From Chrysomallon squamiferum (Eukaryota > Mollusca > Gastropoda > Neomphalida > Peltospiridae), in NCBI GenBank assembly GCA_012295275.1, contig CM022675.1, forward strand, positions 12,792,753-12,855,252: 62,500 bases of DNA, in the 5' to 3' direction. Numbering within the stretch: the first letter of the stretch is position 1; each line of letters begins with the position of its first letter. The position numbers were made by a program, and so were the translations under genes. The notes under the pieces were generated by a model. The model did no database searches and was not told the DNA's origin. It saw only the letters and a list, made by a program, of their open reading frames with translations. Below, piece after piece: positions 23,171 to 37,972 of this stretch.

Positions 23171-26100
23171 GTAAGAAATCGACCGATAAAGTCGTTTACT
23201 GAATTCAAGAAGTGGTGATTTATTTTTCCTAAAACTTCTGTGATACGTTAATGTGATTATATCTGTTATTGCACAAGTTTAGCTTCTAATTGCAGAATGG
23301 ATTTTGGTCCTGGCTAGCCATTACCGTGAATCTGAGTGATTAGACGATTTTTCACGGCTGCTTTTCATCCCAATGTGATTATTTTGCATTATTTTGTATA
23401 CTTTGTGTTGCGCAGTTGACATTACCAGCTTCTGTTTGTTGCAAGTATTAAAAATTAAAATTTTACTAATGTTAAATCATACATTTCGGTTATTTTTATT
23501 TTTTAATGTGCATTTTTTTTTTTGGTTTTGCTGGAGCTAGTTGAAACATTGAATGTTACGTAGTCAAGTACCGCATGGGAGTAACAACAGCTGATAATTG
23601 TGGTAACGAAATAGAAATTAAAGCTATCATTATTTTAGTGTTTGCAAGTTTATTCCTTAGAATGAAGGTTAGCATTATTTTTTTCTTGTTTATTATGTGC
23701 ATTACACAAGTAAATTAGTAACCTTTGATATTATTACTGGTAAATTTGTAATATATAACATCTGCTACTCTGGAGGGTGAGAATCGCACTGTTGTTCTAA
23801 GAGGAGAAATGAAATATCTGAAGGTGTGAAATGTTTACCAGCTGTTACAGTATTTCTGTTTTTGAAAGGTCTTTGACCTACTCCTAATTTCAGCAGTTCA
23901 TCTGGCAGGATAGACCATTTTCTGACATTTCACCTTTGTTGATGTGGTCAGTAATACCTTGATTTAGTTCAGCTGGAAATGTGGCTGTACATGCTGAGAG
24001 TAACAGATAAAAGAAACTGAAGCAGGTTTATTTCCTTTTTGTATGCAAGTGTTAGTCTGATAGTTGGTTGCTTCAGAAAAAAAACGTTAGTGATACATGA
24101 ACATGATAATGTTAACCTCAGTGGGATATTGTTATGATAGAAGTATTTTAGTAATTGTTACATTATGAATAGTAGGAAGTTGTCAACAAAATACAAAAAT
24201 TTGAACATCTGTTTTAGATTGTTGTGAAAATGAAAGTAGTTTATTTATTCTTTATCTGGTATTCATACAGATATTTTGTAAAACTGATTTTATAAATATA
24301 TTGGTGTGTAGGTGCTTACTTCTGTCATCTTGTATGTAAGTTAAAATAAATATTTGTTGCAGTTCAATATATTTTACTGTTAACAATCATTACCATAATG
24401 ATGGTCATTACAAATTGTAAGAAAACTAACCAGCTGTCACCCCAATGTTACTATTATTGATTAATAAGTAAGAAATATTTCATATGTACCTTCCTAAAGA
24501 TATAAAACTAAAAGCATATACTTGGACATTCAATAAACTTATTGTGGATGTAAGTGGGCACAAACTGTAACAGGATGTATAATCTGCTGAAATGATTACC
24601 TGTGATCATGTCAAACCAGTCTGAAATTGCCTTTTGGCTGATCAGAGTTATGAACATCTTCCAATTCATAATCTTCATTTTGATGCTGAATTCATCCCTG
24701 ATCACATTTAGGTCCAGAGATAAGGCCAGGTACACGAGGGCAGATTGGAGTGTTTTTTCAGCAAATAACAATGTTCATAAAAGTCATCTAAAACATACTT
24801 TAGGATTAATATCTGTCAATTTCATTGCAGGATCAAAGTGTGTGCATAAAGCAGTTTTTAACAAAATAGAAAAATCTAAGTGTTTTATGTTATTTCACTA
24901 TTGTTGGCTAAAATTCAAATACTGGCTGTATAACTTGAGAGTAGTACCATGTCAAGGGTCACATATTAATGTAAAGTATTGTTTCTATAATATCTACATT
25001 AGTAAAATGTGTTCCATACACCAGACCATTTATCCAGCAAGCGTGTGACCACAAATGACCCAGATTTCTGGATTTTCCAGTTTTCTGGACAAAGGATTAA
25101 TACATGTATAGCATGTATTTTCAAAATAAACACTGGAAAGTAAAGAACAAAACTGTATTTAACAGATAAAAGTTAACACACCTCTTTCTAGTAATTCTGG
25201 TTTTCTGGAAGCCGAGTAAATAGTCCTATAACTGTTAATGCTGTATTTTCTGCTAGCGTACTCAGTGTATGGTTATGTCTGGATGTCTGTGTTTATTCAG
25301 GCCTTTACAACAACACTGGTAGCATTTGAATGTGTATACATAGGAAACATTGTTTCACTGTTTAACTATACATCTGTGGTTATATGATATTTAATAAAAT
25401 ATTCTCATTTGAGTAATATATATAGCATTATTTGGATAAATACTTCAACACTGAATGTTTTAAGTGTAATCAAAAATATCAGAGATTTTTGTTTATTCAG
25501 GCTGCAGTATTTCTTATCAGCTTCTTGTTTCTATAGTTTGTTTCCTTTTTAATCATTATCATAAATTTTATAGGTTAGAAATAAAACTATTTTATCACAT
25601 GTAAATAAACTGCTCTGCATTTCATTTTTGATTGAATTTAAAAATGTTTATGTTCACATTTTCAGTTAACACACACACACACACACACACACACAGAGAA
25701 AAAAAGTAAATTAAAATGCATGCAATCTGTTCTTACATAAAGCATATTTAAAGAATCATTGTTAACTCTTTATTCAAATAATACCTTTTGTTTATTTTCA
25801 AAAATTTATTAATGCATTAAATATAAAAAGAAAATGTTCAATGCTTATCTGTTATTTGCTTTTTGTATACTTTGTTGAAAGCTGTTCTTGCAGGATTTAA
25901 TTAACAGCAAGATTTAAAACAGGTTATTTTTAGCTGCAGCAATTTGCTGTTCTGGATTTAATTCAAAGTGACACAATATATATATAAATACTCACATAAC
26001 TGGTGCAATTATATTGATTTTATGACATACAAAAATAATGAAAAAGATAATTATATTACTTTGATGTAGTCTTGTGTTTAAAATTTCTGTCATTGTATAA

Positions 26101-26864
26101 ATTAACATTTTTTGGATTTATTATATAAAAAGTCCCAGAAAAATAATTTTTGTATTTGAGTTGATTTAGTAATTTTGTTTATTATATATTTAGACTTGTA
26201 GGTAAATATACACATCTCTGAATAGCTTAATATTGTCAGAATGACATAAAATCTATATTTTCTGTTATTAGGTAGATGCTACCAAATCTGTTACTGTCAG
26301 ATATTGATTTTATTGTCACCTTAGTATTACTTACTGAAATATTCACGTATGTTAGATAACATTTCTCAAATTGGACAATTTTAGGTGTAATAATATATGT
26401 ATTGATATTTTGTGAAACTTGAAACAAGCTTTTGTAATACTGTATGTCTTGATACTGCTTGAAACGCCTACAAAAGAAAACATAAAGCTGAAAACCGAAA
26501 GACCTGTTTGAACATGGATAGTTAATTTCTCTGTGCAAAGTTATTAATGGATATGGTCTAAAAACTTATTTATGTGAATTGTACAATCAGTTGAGTGTGA
26601 GTATAGTTTGGTTTATGTGTACTTGTTAACAACGTTGACAGACTGGTTTTACATTTACCACACTTTTCACTGTGGTGTTGATTGAACAAATGTTTTTGTA
26701 TATTCATAATGTTGTGTCTCACCTCATATTTTGACCTCAAACAAAATATAAAACTATAATATTTATACTCTTTATATATTGCATATATTTATTGATTCTT
26801 TACAAGATTCTCCCCCATGCTATCCTAAGTGCAGGATATAATTATACGACCCTATGTACTGATA

Positions 26865-26917
<53 letters not shown>

Positions 26918-29238
26918 TACACACACACACACACACATACACACACAGATACACACATGAACTTAGTAATGTTTAATAACCAAATCCTGCAGTTATGGAA
27001 ATTAATTACTGGTATGAGGAAGGACATAATAAAATAATAATAAAAACCCAACAAAAAACCCCTCCCAAACAAAAAAACAATTCCAGTACTTTAAATTAAT
27101 TTTGTAAGTTATAAAAAGAATTCATTATGTTTTCACCTCAGTCCACCCCAAGCTACTGTTTGTGACCTAAAAGGGTTTGGAATGTAGACCTTCATTTGTA
27201 AATATCACTGCACACTTTGCTCTGAACTTTGTAAATTATACTTGACATTATATACCATGTAAACTGAAACAAATGTTTTTTGACCTTTTAGTTCACAATG
27301 AAAAGAATAATAATAAAAAACCCATTAATGAAATTTAAAAAATAAAATAGTAATAATAATAAATAAATAAACAGTAAGTAAAAAGTGAAACCAGCAGCAT
27401 GATTTTAACCTGTAATGCAGACTCATACTAATATCGATTTCAGTGTGTATCTCATTTCTTTCTGACTACAAGCTGTTTGTATTATTTTAACAACCAATAC
27501 AATCCCAGCATTCTCAGTTTATTTAAGAATCTTGTCAAATATTTGTTTAATAATTTGTATGTATTTACTTGTAAAGAAAGGTAAAGTATTTGTCATAGAC
27601 AGTCATATGTCTGTATGTGTGTGTGTCTGTGTGTCTGTGTGTGTGTGTATATATATACTATATATATTTATACATACATACACATACACATTGTCTCCTA
27701 CAATTAGATAATTTAACTTATTCCAATACATTTATACATACATACATACACACATACATACATAATTAAATGCAGATTAATGGACCTTAGCATATGTGTA
27801 CTATTTTATTAAATAATAACTCTTGAAATATGTTTTTTAATATCTGTCTTTATTTCCTGGACAGATGTAGACAATTTATATTTATTGTTATGTACGTGAT
27901 GTACATAAATTATACATGGTTCTACATAAAAATATTTTATTTGTAAAAGCATAAAATATTGAAACATGCAGTTGTAATGCCATAGTTTTTTTTTGTTTTT
28001 TTTGTCTTTCTCCCGCATATTTAAATATCCCCTTTGTTTCATTTAATTACTCATAAATACAGTGTATATGTATGTATGTATGTAAATCTGTATGTACATG
28101 TGCTTGTGTATCTATGTATGTATGGATGTGTGAACATACATATGTGTGTGTAAATTAAAGAAAGATTGAAAGATAAAACTGTAAAATACAACGTCACTGA
28201 TTGGTATCAGTTGAGGCTACCAGGAAGATGGGGAAAAGGGAAGTGATATCAGTTTATTATCATTCACAGATTTAAACTGGTTTTTAATGTTTGCAGCGTT
28301 ATGGATACTGCACAGAATCTTTTTTTATCCAGCATTTGATTATAAACAGAGAAGTTGATTTTCAGGTATCATGGAAATTTTAGATCACAAATGGATTTTA
28401 TATAAATATTTAAAATTTTTAACCAGTTTATCATACACAGGATTTAAGAATGTTAGTCTAGTGTTATTTTTGTCCATAAATGTACTGAATGCTGATACAT
28501 TTGTATTTAATTAAACATTTCTGTAATGTCTGTCATTTAAAAATGTAACTCTAAAATCAGGATAACAATATGAATGTTATATGCTGACAAATTTTTATTT
28601 CATAGGACAGTTTTTAATATTTCTGTAAAGTTCATGTTGTCCATGAATAGATTGTATTATACAGATTTTTAATTTTTTTTTAATTCAAGAATGTTATATA
28701 CAACAGAGTGTAATTATTTATCCATAAATTGTTGCTATCCACTGACTTACGACCATGAACCTGTATACAGATACCTTATTACTCTCAGTGTTCTGTAATA
28801 GTGATACCTTTTGAATACTGATTTTTTAAATATTGTATTGTAAGTATAGTATACTTTTATTTCTTCACCTACATACTGGATATTATTTAATGTGTAAATG
28901 TAGCTTCATTGTTTTTAGCTTGAGTGGTGTGTTCCACTTCTGTTATCAGTAGTGAGTATGCACATGTTCAAGCTTTAATGGTTAGTAAATGAATACAAAG
29001 ATTAATTCATGCGTATATGTAAATACATAATATACTTGCAACTTGTGTTGTCAAATTTACATAAATATCCTTAAATTTCAGGAACAGTTCAAAAGTCTGT
29101 TGAAGTTTGTTAAAAACAACCCCCCAAAAATCTTTTTTTGAGGTGTTGGACACATGACCACCCACAGTGACAGTCATTGTGTGTTTGTGTGTGTGTGTGC
29201 ATGCGTGCGTGCGAGTGAGTGAGTGAGAGTGAGAGAGA

Positions 29239-29271
<33 letters not shown>

Positions 29272-32200
29272 TTTAAGTCCCTTTATAAGTCCATAAAATC
29301 ATATTGATCCGATCCTTAAATGCACTTAAAAACATCAGTAAATTTCTGGTAACATGTTGTGTGGGATCTATGATGTATATGTATCTTTGCAGTGCAGCGC
29401 TGCCATTGTTAACAATTGCTGTCAGGTTATGTGACAAATACTGGGTTTCACCTGTCCAGTAAACAAGGTCTGGAGGTAGAATTTATTCACTAAGATGACT
29501 ACATTTACATATTTGTATCACTGTTATTTTGTTGGTTTATACTTACCCAACTGCTGTTACCAAGATGTGTGGCTGAATTGAATTTTATGGACCTGTAATA
29601 TTTTTTTTTAAATAAAAAATAAATAAATAATAAAATAAAACAAAAATAAAAAATATAGTTGAAACATTATTCAGTATAAAATATTGATTAATCCACAGAA
29701 CATTCAGTGTAAAAATATCATTTGTGAGTAATACTGTATTAACAAATATGATAAATACATTTTGTGTTGCTGTTTTTTTTTTGTTTTTTTTTAATCTAAA
29801 TATGGATAAGTTATATATATAACAATATGCATGTTTGTATTATTATGTAACTTTTAGCATTATTAATAATAATGAGAAAACCTTTTTTTAGGTGATTTTA
29901 GAACATGTGCTTTATTGAGACATGAAGAAAAATATCTGTCTATCTATTTATCTATGTAATATATGAATTGTAAATTGACTACAATATTACATAATTATTA
30001 TTGAAACAGAAGTATTATTTATACAGATGATTGATATGTCCATGGAGTATAAAACTATAGGAATATTGATGTATCTTTTAACCAGTGGATTAAACTGATT
30101 AATTTGTTAAAAAATATTATCACTTTTCTTCAAATAATACATACTAACTACCCAACAGCTGGTATTCCAGACCAGGTATATTAATAATATAACGAATGGT
30201 GCAACAAGTTCACAGATTAATATGCCAGTGTGCAGACTACAGTAGAAAATCAATTGAGTATGTGTCTTTAGTTGTCCACAGCAAGCTTTTTAAACCAGGA
30301 AAGACTTGCTTCTGGTAAACCAGTGATCTTGTATAATGTGTGTTTCAGGTGTTAACACAAAACAGTTATTTTTTCTTCTTTATCTTCCTATATTAAATCA
30401 GATAAATATTTTTTATCTTCCTGTTTTTTTTTTCTTCTTTTAATGTTTGGAAATGTAATATATGCACTATGGTGTTTTTATGTTGAGGTAATTTCATCCG
30501 TTTTTGTCTGCCTTTGTGTGAAAGTTGCTAGTGAGAGAACTGCAAGTTAGCGGAGATGTTCTAGGTGTTGATTTATTACAGCTTGTCAGAAAGTCAGCCA
30601 TTTTAGTTACACAGGTTTTCATTTGGAGATAGCAAGGACATGTCATGGAGTAAGTTTGTATGTCATTTAACAGTGACTTATCAAAGTCTGCTTTGTATTT
30701 CAGCCATTTTGCTTATACAAAATGAACAGGATTTTATGTATAACAGTTATGAATTTAAAATTTATTTTGGCTATTTCAGCTTGGATAGTAATAAGATTTC
30801 CAATGGAATCTGAAGGAATATTTTACTGTGAGACTCTTAGTGAAGTGTGATAACTTTTATTTAAAAATTGTTTTGGTTTAGTAACTCATGAAATTAGCAG
30901 TAAAGTAACAAAGGAAATTTCAGTAATTTTGGTTGGTTACGTTGTGTACAGTATTTCAAATCAGATTAGATTTAGAAATGGCTTCTGGAAAAAGGAGAAC
31001 ATTTTCACTTTTGTAAACTTACTACATTGGTGTTAACTGAATATTTAAAAAAATGGTTCTTTAGTACTTAACAGAAATGATGCCATTAAATAATTGGTGA
31101 TAGATTTGGTGTGGTGTGTAAAACATGATAGTGTCAGCATCAGTGGAAGAATATCTGATTTTAAAACTTGATAATCATTTCATTTTGTGTGAACTAACAC
31201 CTAGTTGAGTTGTTTATGAATCTGCAAACTCTTCTACTATGAATTGTAAATCATTGATCATACATGTGAAGCACCATTTATTTACCTAATTATTATTAAT
31301 TATTTTTTTTTGCCTTAATCACATATATATAAGAAAGAAGAAGAAGTTTTCATTATTTTATAAAAGGTGAAGAAACCCCAAAATACCAGAGGTTGAGATC
31401 TATGGATCAGTGTTTGTTTTATTTCAATGTTTTAATTAGTGAAATAATGTCCACAATATTTGATTATGAAAGGAAAAAATAAAATAAAAACTTAGTAAAT
31501 TTGAATTCTTTTGGATATATAAATGTTTATAACTAATTTTGTTTGAGTTATATAATTTTAATTTTTTTATTTTCATTCCCAGATGGTAAATTTTTACTTT
31601 TAATTTTACTCATTTTGTTTTTGTTTTTTTTAGATGACAAGAAGAAATTAATTCAATTTCACAAAAATTCAGACTTTGTGGAAGTTGGAAATCATCCAGT
31701 ACCTTGTTTTAAAGATATTACTGAACACAGAATCACACTGACAGAGGAAAGTCTTGACATACTGTCAACCTGTGGGAGGAGTTGCTGCATTCCTACTCTG
31801 ATATGGTGAGAGATTAGACTGGATTTTATATCAGTATTTTAATTACTAAGTGAAGTATGAATATCACTATTTTACTTTGCTTTCTAAATAATGTGCTGTG
31901 TACTTTTTTTTTTTTTTTTTTAAATATGAGCTGCTGTTTGGAATGGGAAATTACAAAATAGGCACTTTAACGAAGACTGATCTGGTAGTCATTCAGGAGT
32001 CTGCTGTTAAAAGTTTTATAACTTTAATTATTCACAGTTTAAAAAAGTGAAAAGAAGTGAAAGGTTCATAATGGCAGCTATTTCTGGCATGGATTTGCCT
32101 CTTGAAGGTCAATTTTCTCTGTCAGTGGAGGAATGTTAAGGACAGAGTGATGAATGCTAATAAAATTTATTTTTTCTTCAGTGGAATTCTTTGTCAGTTA

Positions 32201-34886
32201 AATTCAGTGAGGATAATTGTTCTTTGTGAGTTTCCACACTGGGTAAAGAATTAGTGGAAAATCAATACATACTTTATAGTTAGCTGTATCTGAAGTGTCA
32301 TGTGTCTTGATCTCAACACTATTGCCCTGGTCGATGTCCTTGTGCTTGGATCTCTAACGCCATTCTTTCTGCTGTCTCATTGTATGTATTATGTAATACC
32401 AGAATCAGTCATTCTTTTCATTTCTTAAAGCTGGGTTTTGTGGTTTTATTTTCAGCTTTGATTGATGTTACGTGTACACTTTGTTGAACTTCCACCATAT
32501 CTTCATTTTGTTTTTTTTATTTTTGTTTTGGTAGTAGCATGAATTTGTATCCCTTGACTTGTGAAGATTTAAGTATGTTTATCCAGTTATAATTGAAAAT
32601 GTCATGTGATTTAAACATGTTTCAGGAGATTTCTAGATTATGTTAGCCTCATTTTTTGTGCTTTCTTAAGGACACTGAGAGTGTTCTGTGCTTAGACAAG
32701 TTTTGTGAGTATATGCTGTACATGGCTGAGTTAAAACTACTTCATAGTAAAGATGTGGGATGCTATGTTTAAACTTTGGATTACTGGATTAAATCAGGAC
32801 GAAAGTCACATACACAGGATTCAAGTTCATGATTTTTTCTCCGTGAATTGATAGTGTTTGTAAGAACATAAATACACAAGTAAAAGTAAGAATGCTATTC
32901 ACATTCATTTTTCTCTTCTTATTCTTTTTTTCTTCATTTTTTTAAACATATTTTTACAATATTTTTGATAAACAAATTTTTAAATTTTTAAGTTAAAAAA
33001 AAATCAAATTAAAATCTTCTTATATTTTTGTTTTTGTTTGTATTAGCAAACTAAAGACACCAAGGTATTTTATTGATGATACTTTTCAGACTCGCTGCTG
33101 TAGTTGTTGATGATGCAGCGTGCAGGAAACAAGATGAATGTCATGAAGTCAGCAGTAACAAAGATTCCTCCGGTTAAGGAACTGAAGCAAGAAGGTAACA
33201 AAGATTTAACTTCTAAAATTTTACTTGTATTCTCCCCTGTTTTACAATGGGGGAATATATATATATATATAAAAAAATAATAATAAAAATAAAATTTGCA
33301 GTTAAGATCATCATACCATTCATAAGATGATATATAGAAAGAAATGAATGTAAATAAATAAAAATGTGAGATAAACTAGGTTTTGTTAGTTGTAGTTACA
33401 GTTACAGTATAGTGAGTATGTAATACTGTATGTATTGTGTACAAAAAAAGGTAGGTATGGGGTTTGGTTTCACTTTTTTTTTAATTCTAGAGCAGTGTCT
33501 GCATTGTGTTGTTTCAGCTTTGTGTATGTACATGAAAGTTTTTTTTCACAAATATTTAAATATACCGTTCGCTTTAAAACCTGTTCTTGCCTTTAACGAT
33601 ATAGATTGCTGTTTATTCAAATGCAGAAAGGGAAATAGTTATGAAAAGATGATAATTCAAAAGAAATACTTAAAAAATATATAAAAATATGAAAAACAGA
33701 AAATATAACAAAAAAATAATGTTTTAAAAAATATATATATTTTTTTATTTGATCTGAAATATATAAATTTTACTTACGTATATATTACCTATTTCTTGTA
33801 TCTAAAATAATATATTTTTATAAAATTGTTCTGAAATCTATACACTTGTGAATATTGATTAAATATTTGATGACATCCAAAGACAAATATATTTTGGTGA
33901 TAACTGAATAAAGAAATTAAATATACCAAAAAAAAAAAATAAAAACAAAAAAAAAAAATAGAAAAAATAAAAAATAAAACAAAAAAATAATAAAACAAAA
34001 CAAAAATAAATAAATAAATGAAATAAAAACACTGTTTTGTTCAGAACTTTTAAACACAGTATTTAAAATGGTCCTAAACTGGTTTAAAAAAGAAAAAGCA
34101 GATCTGTGGGGCTAAAGAATAGAATTATTACTATACATGGCAAAGCACACAATTTGTACACAGTGTGGCTTGATTTAAAAATAGCTGTATGAGCACAGGA
34201 AAAAACAACAAAACAATGGAAATAAAATTTTATTGTTTATAAAGTGTGAATTTAAAATAGTGATATTTAAGAATCCATTATTTAACAATACCTGAATGTA
34301 TTTAAAAAAAAAAATTGTATTTTAATTTTTTATTTTTTTATAGATGTAGAATTGTTATGTAAGTATTGAAATGTATGTTACTCAAATGTATCTGAATTTA
34401 TATACAGTTCCTTTTTTTTTTCCTTTTAAATGTATTTGTATATATATATATATATATATTTTTTTTTTCATACTGTTTTTATTTTTTTATTTTTTTTTAA
34501 TACATTGGCAATAGTTAGGGATATTTTTCCATAGTTTAACATGTGAAATTTGAGATAAAATGAGGCAGACAGGTTTTCTAGCTTACCTGAAGTTGAAATA
34601 AGAAGGTGAAAGATGTTAGCCCAGTTTGTTGGTTTTACACCTAGCCTGTTGCACTGGCCCTGCCATGATGTCATTTCGCACTTTCTACGTATTCATGTCT
34701 TCTACTAGTCTGTTCAGAGTTTACAAGCACTTTATTAATATATTATGTACAGTTAGAAATGTTGATTACGATTAATCTATTACAAGGTTTACAAATCATT
34801 TTAATTAGCTAAATATTGTTTATAATTTTATTTGTTTTAAAATGGTTATCGTTTGTTCCATTTTTAAATTCTTTTTTTTTTATTTG

Positions 34887-34934
<48 letters not shown>

Positions 34935-35059
34935 TATAAATTTCTAAAAAAGACAAATAATAAATATATAAGATAAGGTAAAAAGTTGTATTCATTTTTA
35001 TACAGTTTACTTTTTTTGGGGTGGGGGAGTCAAAAGTATTAATATAAAACCAAAACGTC

Positions 35060-35090
<31 letters not shown>

Positions 35091-35634
35091 CTTATTTATT
35101 TTCTAATTTAAAACAAACTTGAAGATAGATTTTTGACTGGTGATGTGTTTGTATGTATGTATGTAAGTATGAATGAGTGTATGAGACTTTTTATAAATTG
35201 TTATTATGGCATTAGTTACATGTCAGATTAGTTGTGGATGAATGAATGACAGTCTGCTAGCATCTTGAGAACTTTGAACCAAAATTGTTAAGTTATAAAG
35301 TATCAGATAGCAGCTTTTCTGTGTATCTATAATAATAATAATAATAATAATAATCCCTCTTATTAATTTTGTTGCTAAATAAGATATAAAAAATAAATAC
35401 AAAAATAAATAAATAAATAAAACAAGTAAAAAAAAACCAAAAAACAATACAAAATGGGATAACAATTTACATTATTTTTTATCTTATTTTTTTAAAAAAC
35501 CCTGTTTAAAATTATGTTTAACATTTAAAAAATAAAATAAAATAAAAATAAATAAATTTTCACGTGGTCATAATGGAGTCTTATTAAAAATCTTAGTTGT
35601 TTATTTTTTCTTTTTTCTTTTAACCTTAATTTAA

Positions 35635-35670
<36 letters not shown>

Positions 35671-36480
35671 TCCTTAAATCTAAATGTAAAGAGAACTAAA
35701 ATCATGGAAAAAATGACAAAATTAAACATGATCTCCATTTGTATATTAAAGGTTTTGAAAGGATACCCAGTCATCCAAGGTAACGTATGTTCTACATGTA
35801 CGGTGCAGATGTGCGTGCCTTTATTTATATTCATATAGCTATGCATTTATACTAAGACAGATCTCAACACTTTTCATTCTTATTGTCAGATGTTAATTGC
35901 TTATTTTTTTCGAGTATTCCAAAATACCCAACTCTTTCAATCAATTACTAATACATCTTTGACATAACTCCATTGTCTGCACTTTAATCCCAGCTATAAA
36001 TATTAATTATAATTATTAATTTTTTTTAAAAGAAAAGAAAAAAAAAAAGAAAATGTTAAAAAAATTAATAATTAAATTAAATTTTTTTTTTTTTTAAAAG
36101 AAAAAAAAAAAAAAAAAAAAAAGTAAAAAGTAAAAAAAAATTAATATTTCAGGAAAAATGTTTTTCTAGTATATTGCTAGGCTATTGCAGTTGTACACAC
36201 TCAGTCTGGTATAGCTGGTGTGTACCTGCTCTTTGATGTAACATGTCGGACAGTTAGTTTTCTAACTAGTTGTTGTGAGATATTCTAGCCATTCAGATTC
36301 GCTCATTTTAACACAACATTTTTTTTAATATTATTATTTTTTTTTATCGTCCAGTCGGATGGTATGCTTGCATGGGCCTGGGAAAGACAGTTTATTGCAT
36401 GCTGTGTTTTTAGGTACATTAAATATACAACCAACAAACTGGGCTCCTAACATTTTTCTTGTTCGTATGTTTACAACATC

Positions 36481-36518
<38 letters not shown>

Positions 36519-37937
36519 TTATTATTATTGTTCTTATGTATTTGAATATGGAGACTGTCAGTATTTAAATAAACATCTGAATTTACTCGTAGTAGTGGTA
36601 GTAGTAGTAGTAGTAGTAGTAGTAATAATAATAATAATAATAATAACAATAAATAAAACTTGGTGAATATTCAAAAATATATATATTTTTTTCTGTTTCC
36701 ATTGTCATAAAATTGAATTTTTTAGTGAGTTTCTGATATAATTTTTTTTAAACTAATCAAATAATTGCAGGCTACAAACTGAGAAAATATTGAAATAACC
36801 ATTAAAAAATCATTAGTATTTTTTATTTTTTTTTTTCCTTCTTCTTAAGTTAACATATTTTCTGTATAGCAAAAATTATAGATATTTAATTATATACTGA
36901 CAAAGAGTTGTACTGTTGCTGTCTCATTTACTTACGCTCTGCATAAAATATTTGTTGGAGAACTTTTAGTTTCTTTTTTAACCCTTTATGTGACAGGATA
37001 TAATATTTTTTTTCAACTGCAGTCACAGATTATATTATCCAGGCCATACTTTAGTAAGTTAAAACAAACCTATTTTTCTTAGAAACACAATTATAGATTA
37101 TTTCTTATCCTTTTTTTTTAATATATACGGCTTTTGTGAGCAATATCACGAAAAAGTTATTTATATTATTTTGTTTAGGACATACAGTCGACATATTCTA
37201 TTTCAGGTGAAATTTATATTTGACTTCAGTTTTCTTAATTTTTTATTTGTTGTTTTTTTAAATTTACAAAATTTGTAGAAATTATTTTAAGGTGTGCTGT
37301 TTATAAAACTTCACAATGTAGACACTGCTTTGAAATGTTTGAGAAATCATTGTGTTTTGTGTGTCTTTTGTCTGGGTTTGCACTGTAAAATGTTACTTTC
37401 TAATTATTAGATCTCGAAAGAAAGAACATATTTTTATCTTTGGGATTTGAGTGGGCACTTTGTTCTGTAATTGTATTATGAGTTATTTATATATTCATTC
37501 ATTAAATTCATCACTGTAGAATTTTAAATTTTTTTATTTAAATTTTTTTTTTTTTTTATATTTTTATATATCTATATATATTTTGAATAAAGGATTTAAA
37601 TTACTGTGTGGAAATAAAATACATATTTAGCAGATTAAAATTTAGTAAGATTTTGTTTTTAAATATATTTTAGAATTATCGCATGGCAGAATAGGAAAAA
37701 AGGAAAATATATAAATTTTAATTAAAAGAAACAGTTTCTTAGTATCATTTATATTTTAAGTGGAGATATAAAAAGAAAAGAACTGTTTAGTGTGGTATTT
37801 TTGAGAGAATCATTAATGTAATTATTTAGTTCACTTTGATTATGATAATGCTAACAATTTGAAAGTTCTGTAATTCAGAAATCTTCACTTGCAGGTAAGC
37901 TGTAACGTAATGTCAGATAGTTTTTGTATTATTATTT

Positions 37938-37972
<35 letters not shown>

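Larger units (their letters stand above)
23171..33118. other. Intron 1 of the GPATCH8-like gene
   Basis: About 10 kb, AT-rich, with (TG)/(TA)/(CA) microsatellites at 25669, 26865, 27610 and 29185. Two plus-strand exon-like segments lie at 28297-28365 and 31634-31805. I searched by eye for a C2H2 finger or G-patch exon and saw none. Confidence 0.6.

Noticed and set aside
25050-25215. CCAGATTTCTGGATTTTCCAG cluster as transposon ends
   Set aside because: The short palindromes (CTGGA/TCCAG) recur locally but have no target-site duplication or coding sequence between them.
36355-36413. G-patch-like GWYACMGLGK reading between a CAG acceptor and a GTACAT donor
   Set aside because: The spacing fits the G-patch core by chance, but the rest of the domain is absent, the frame ends at a TAG, and the segment adjoins a dispersed repeat that also occurs near 34.6 kb.
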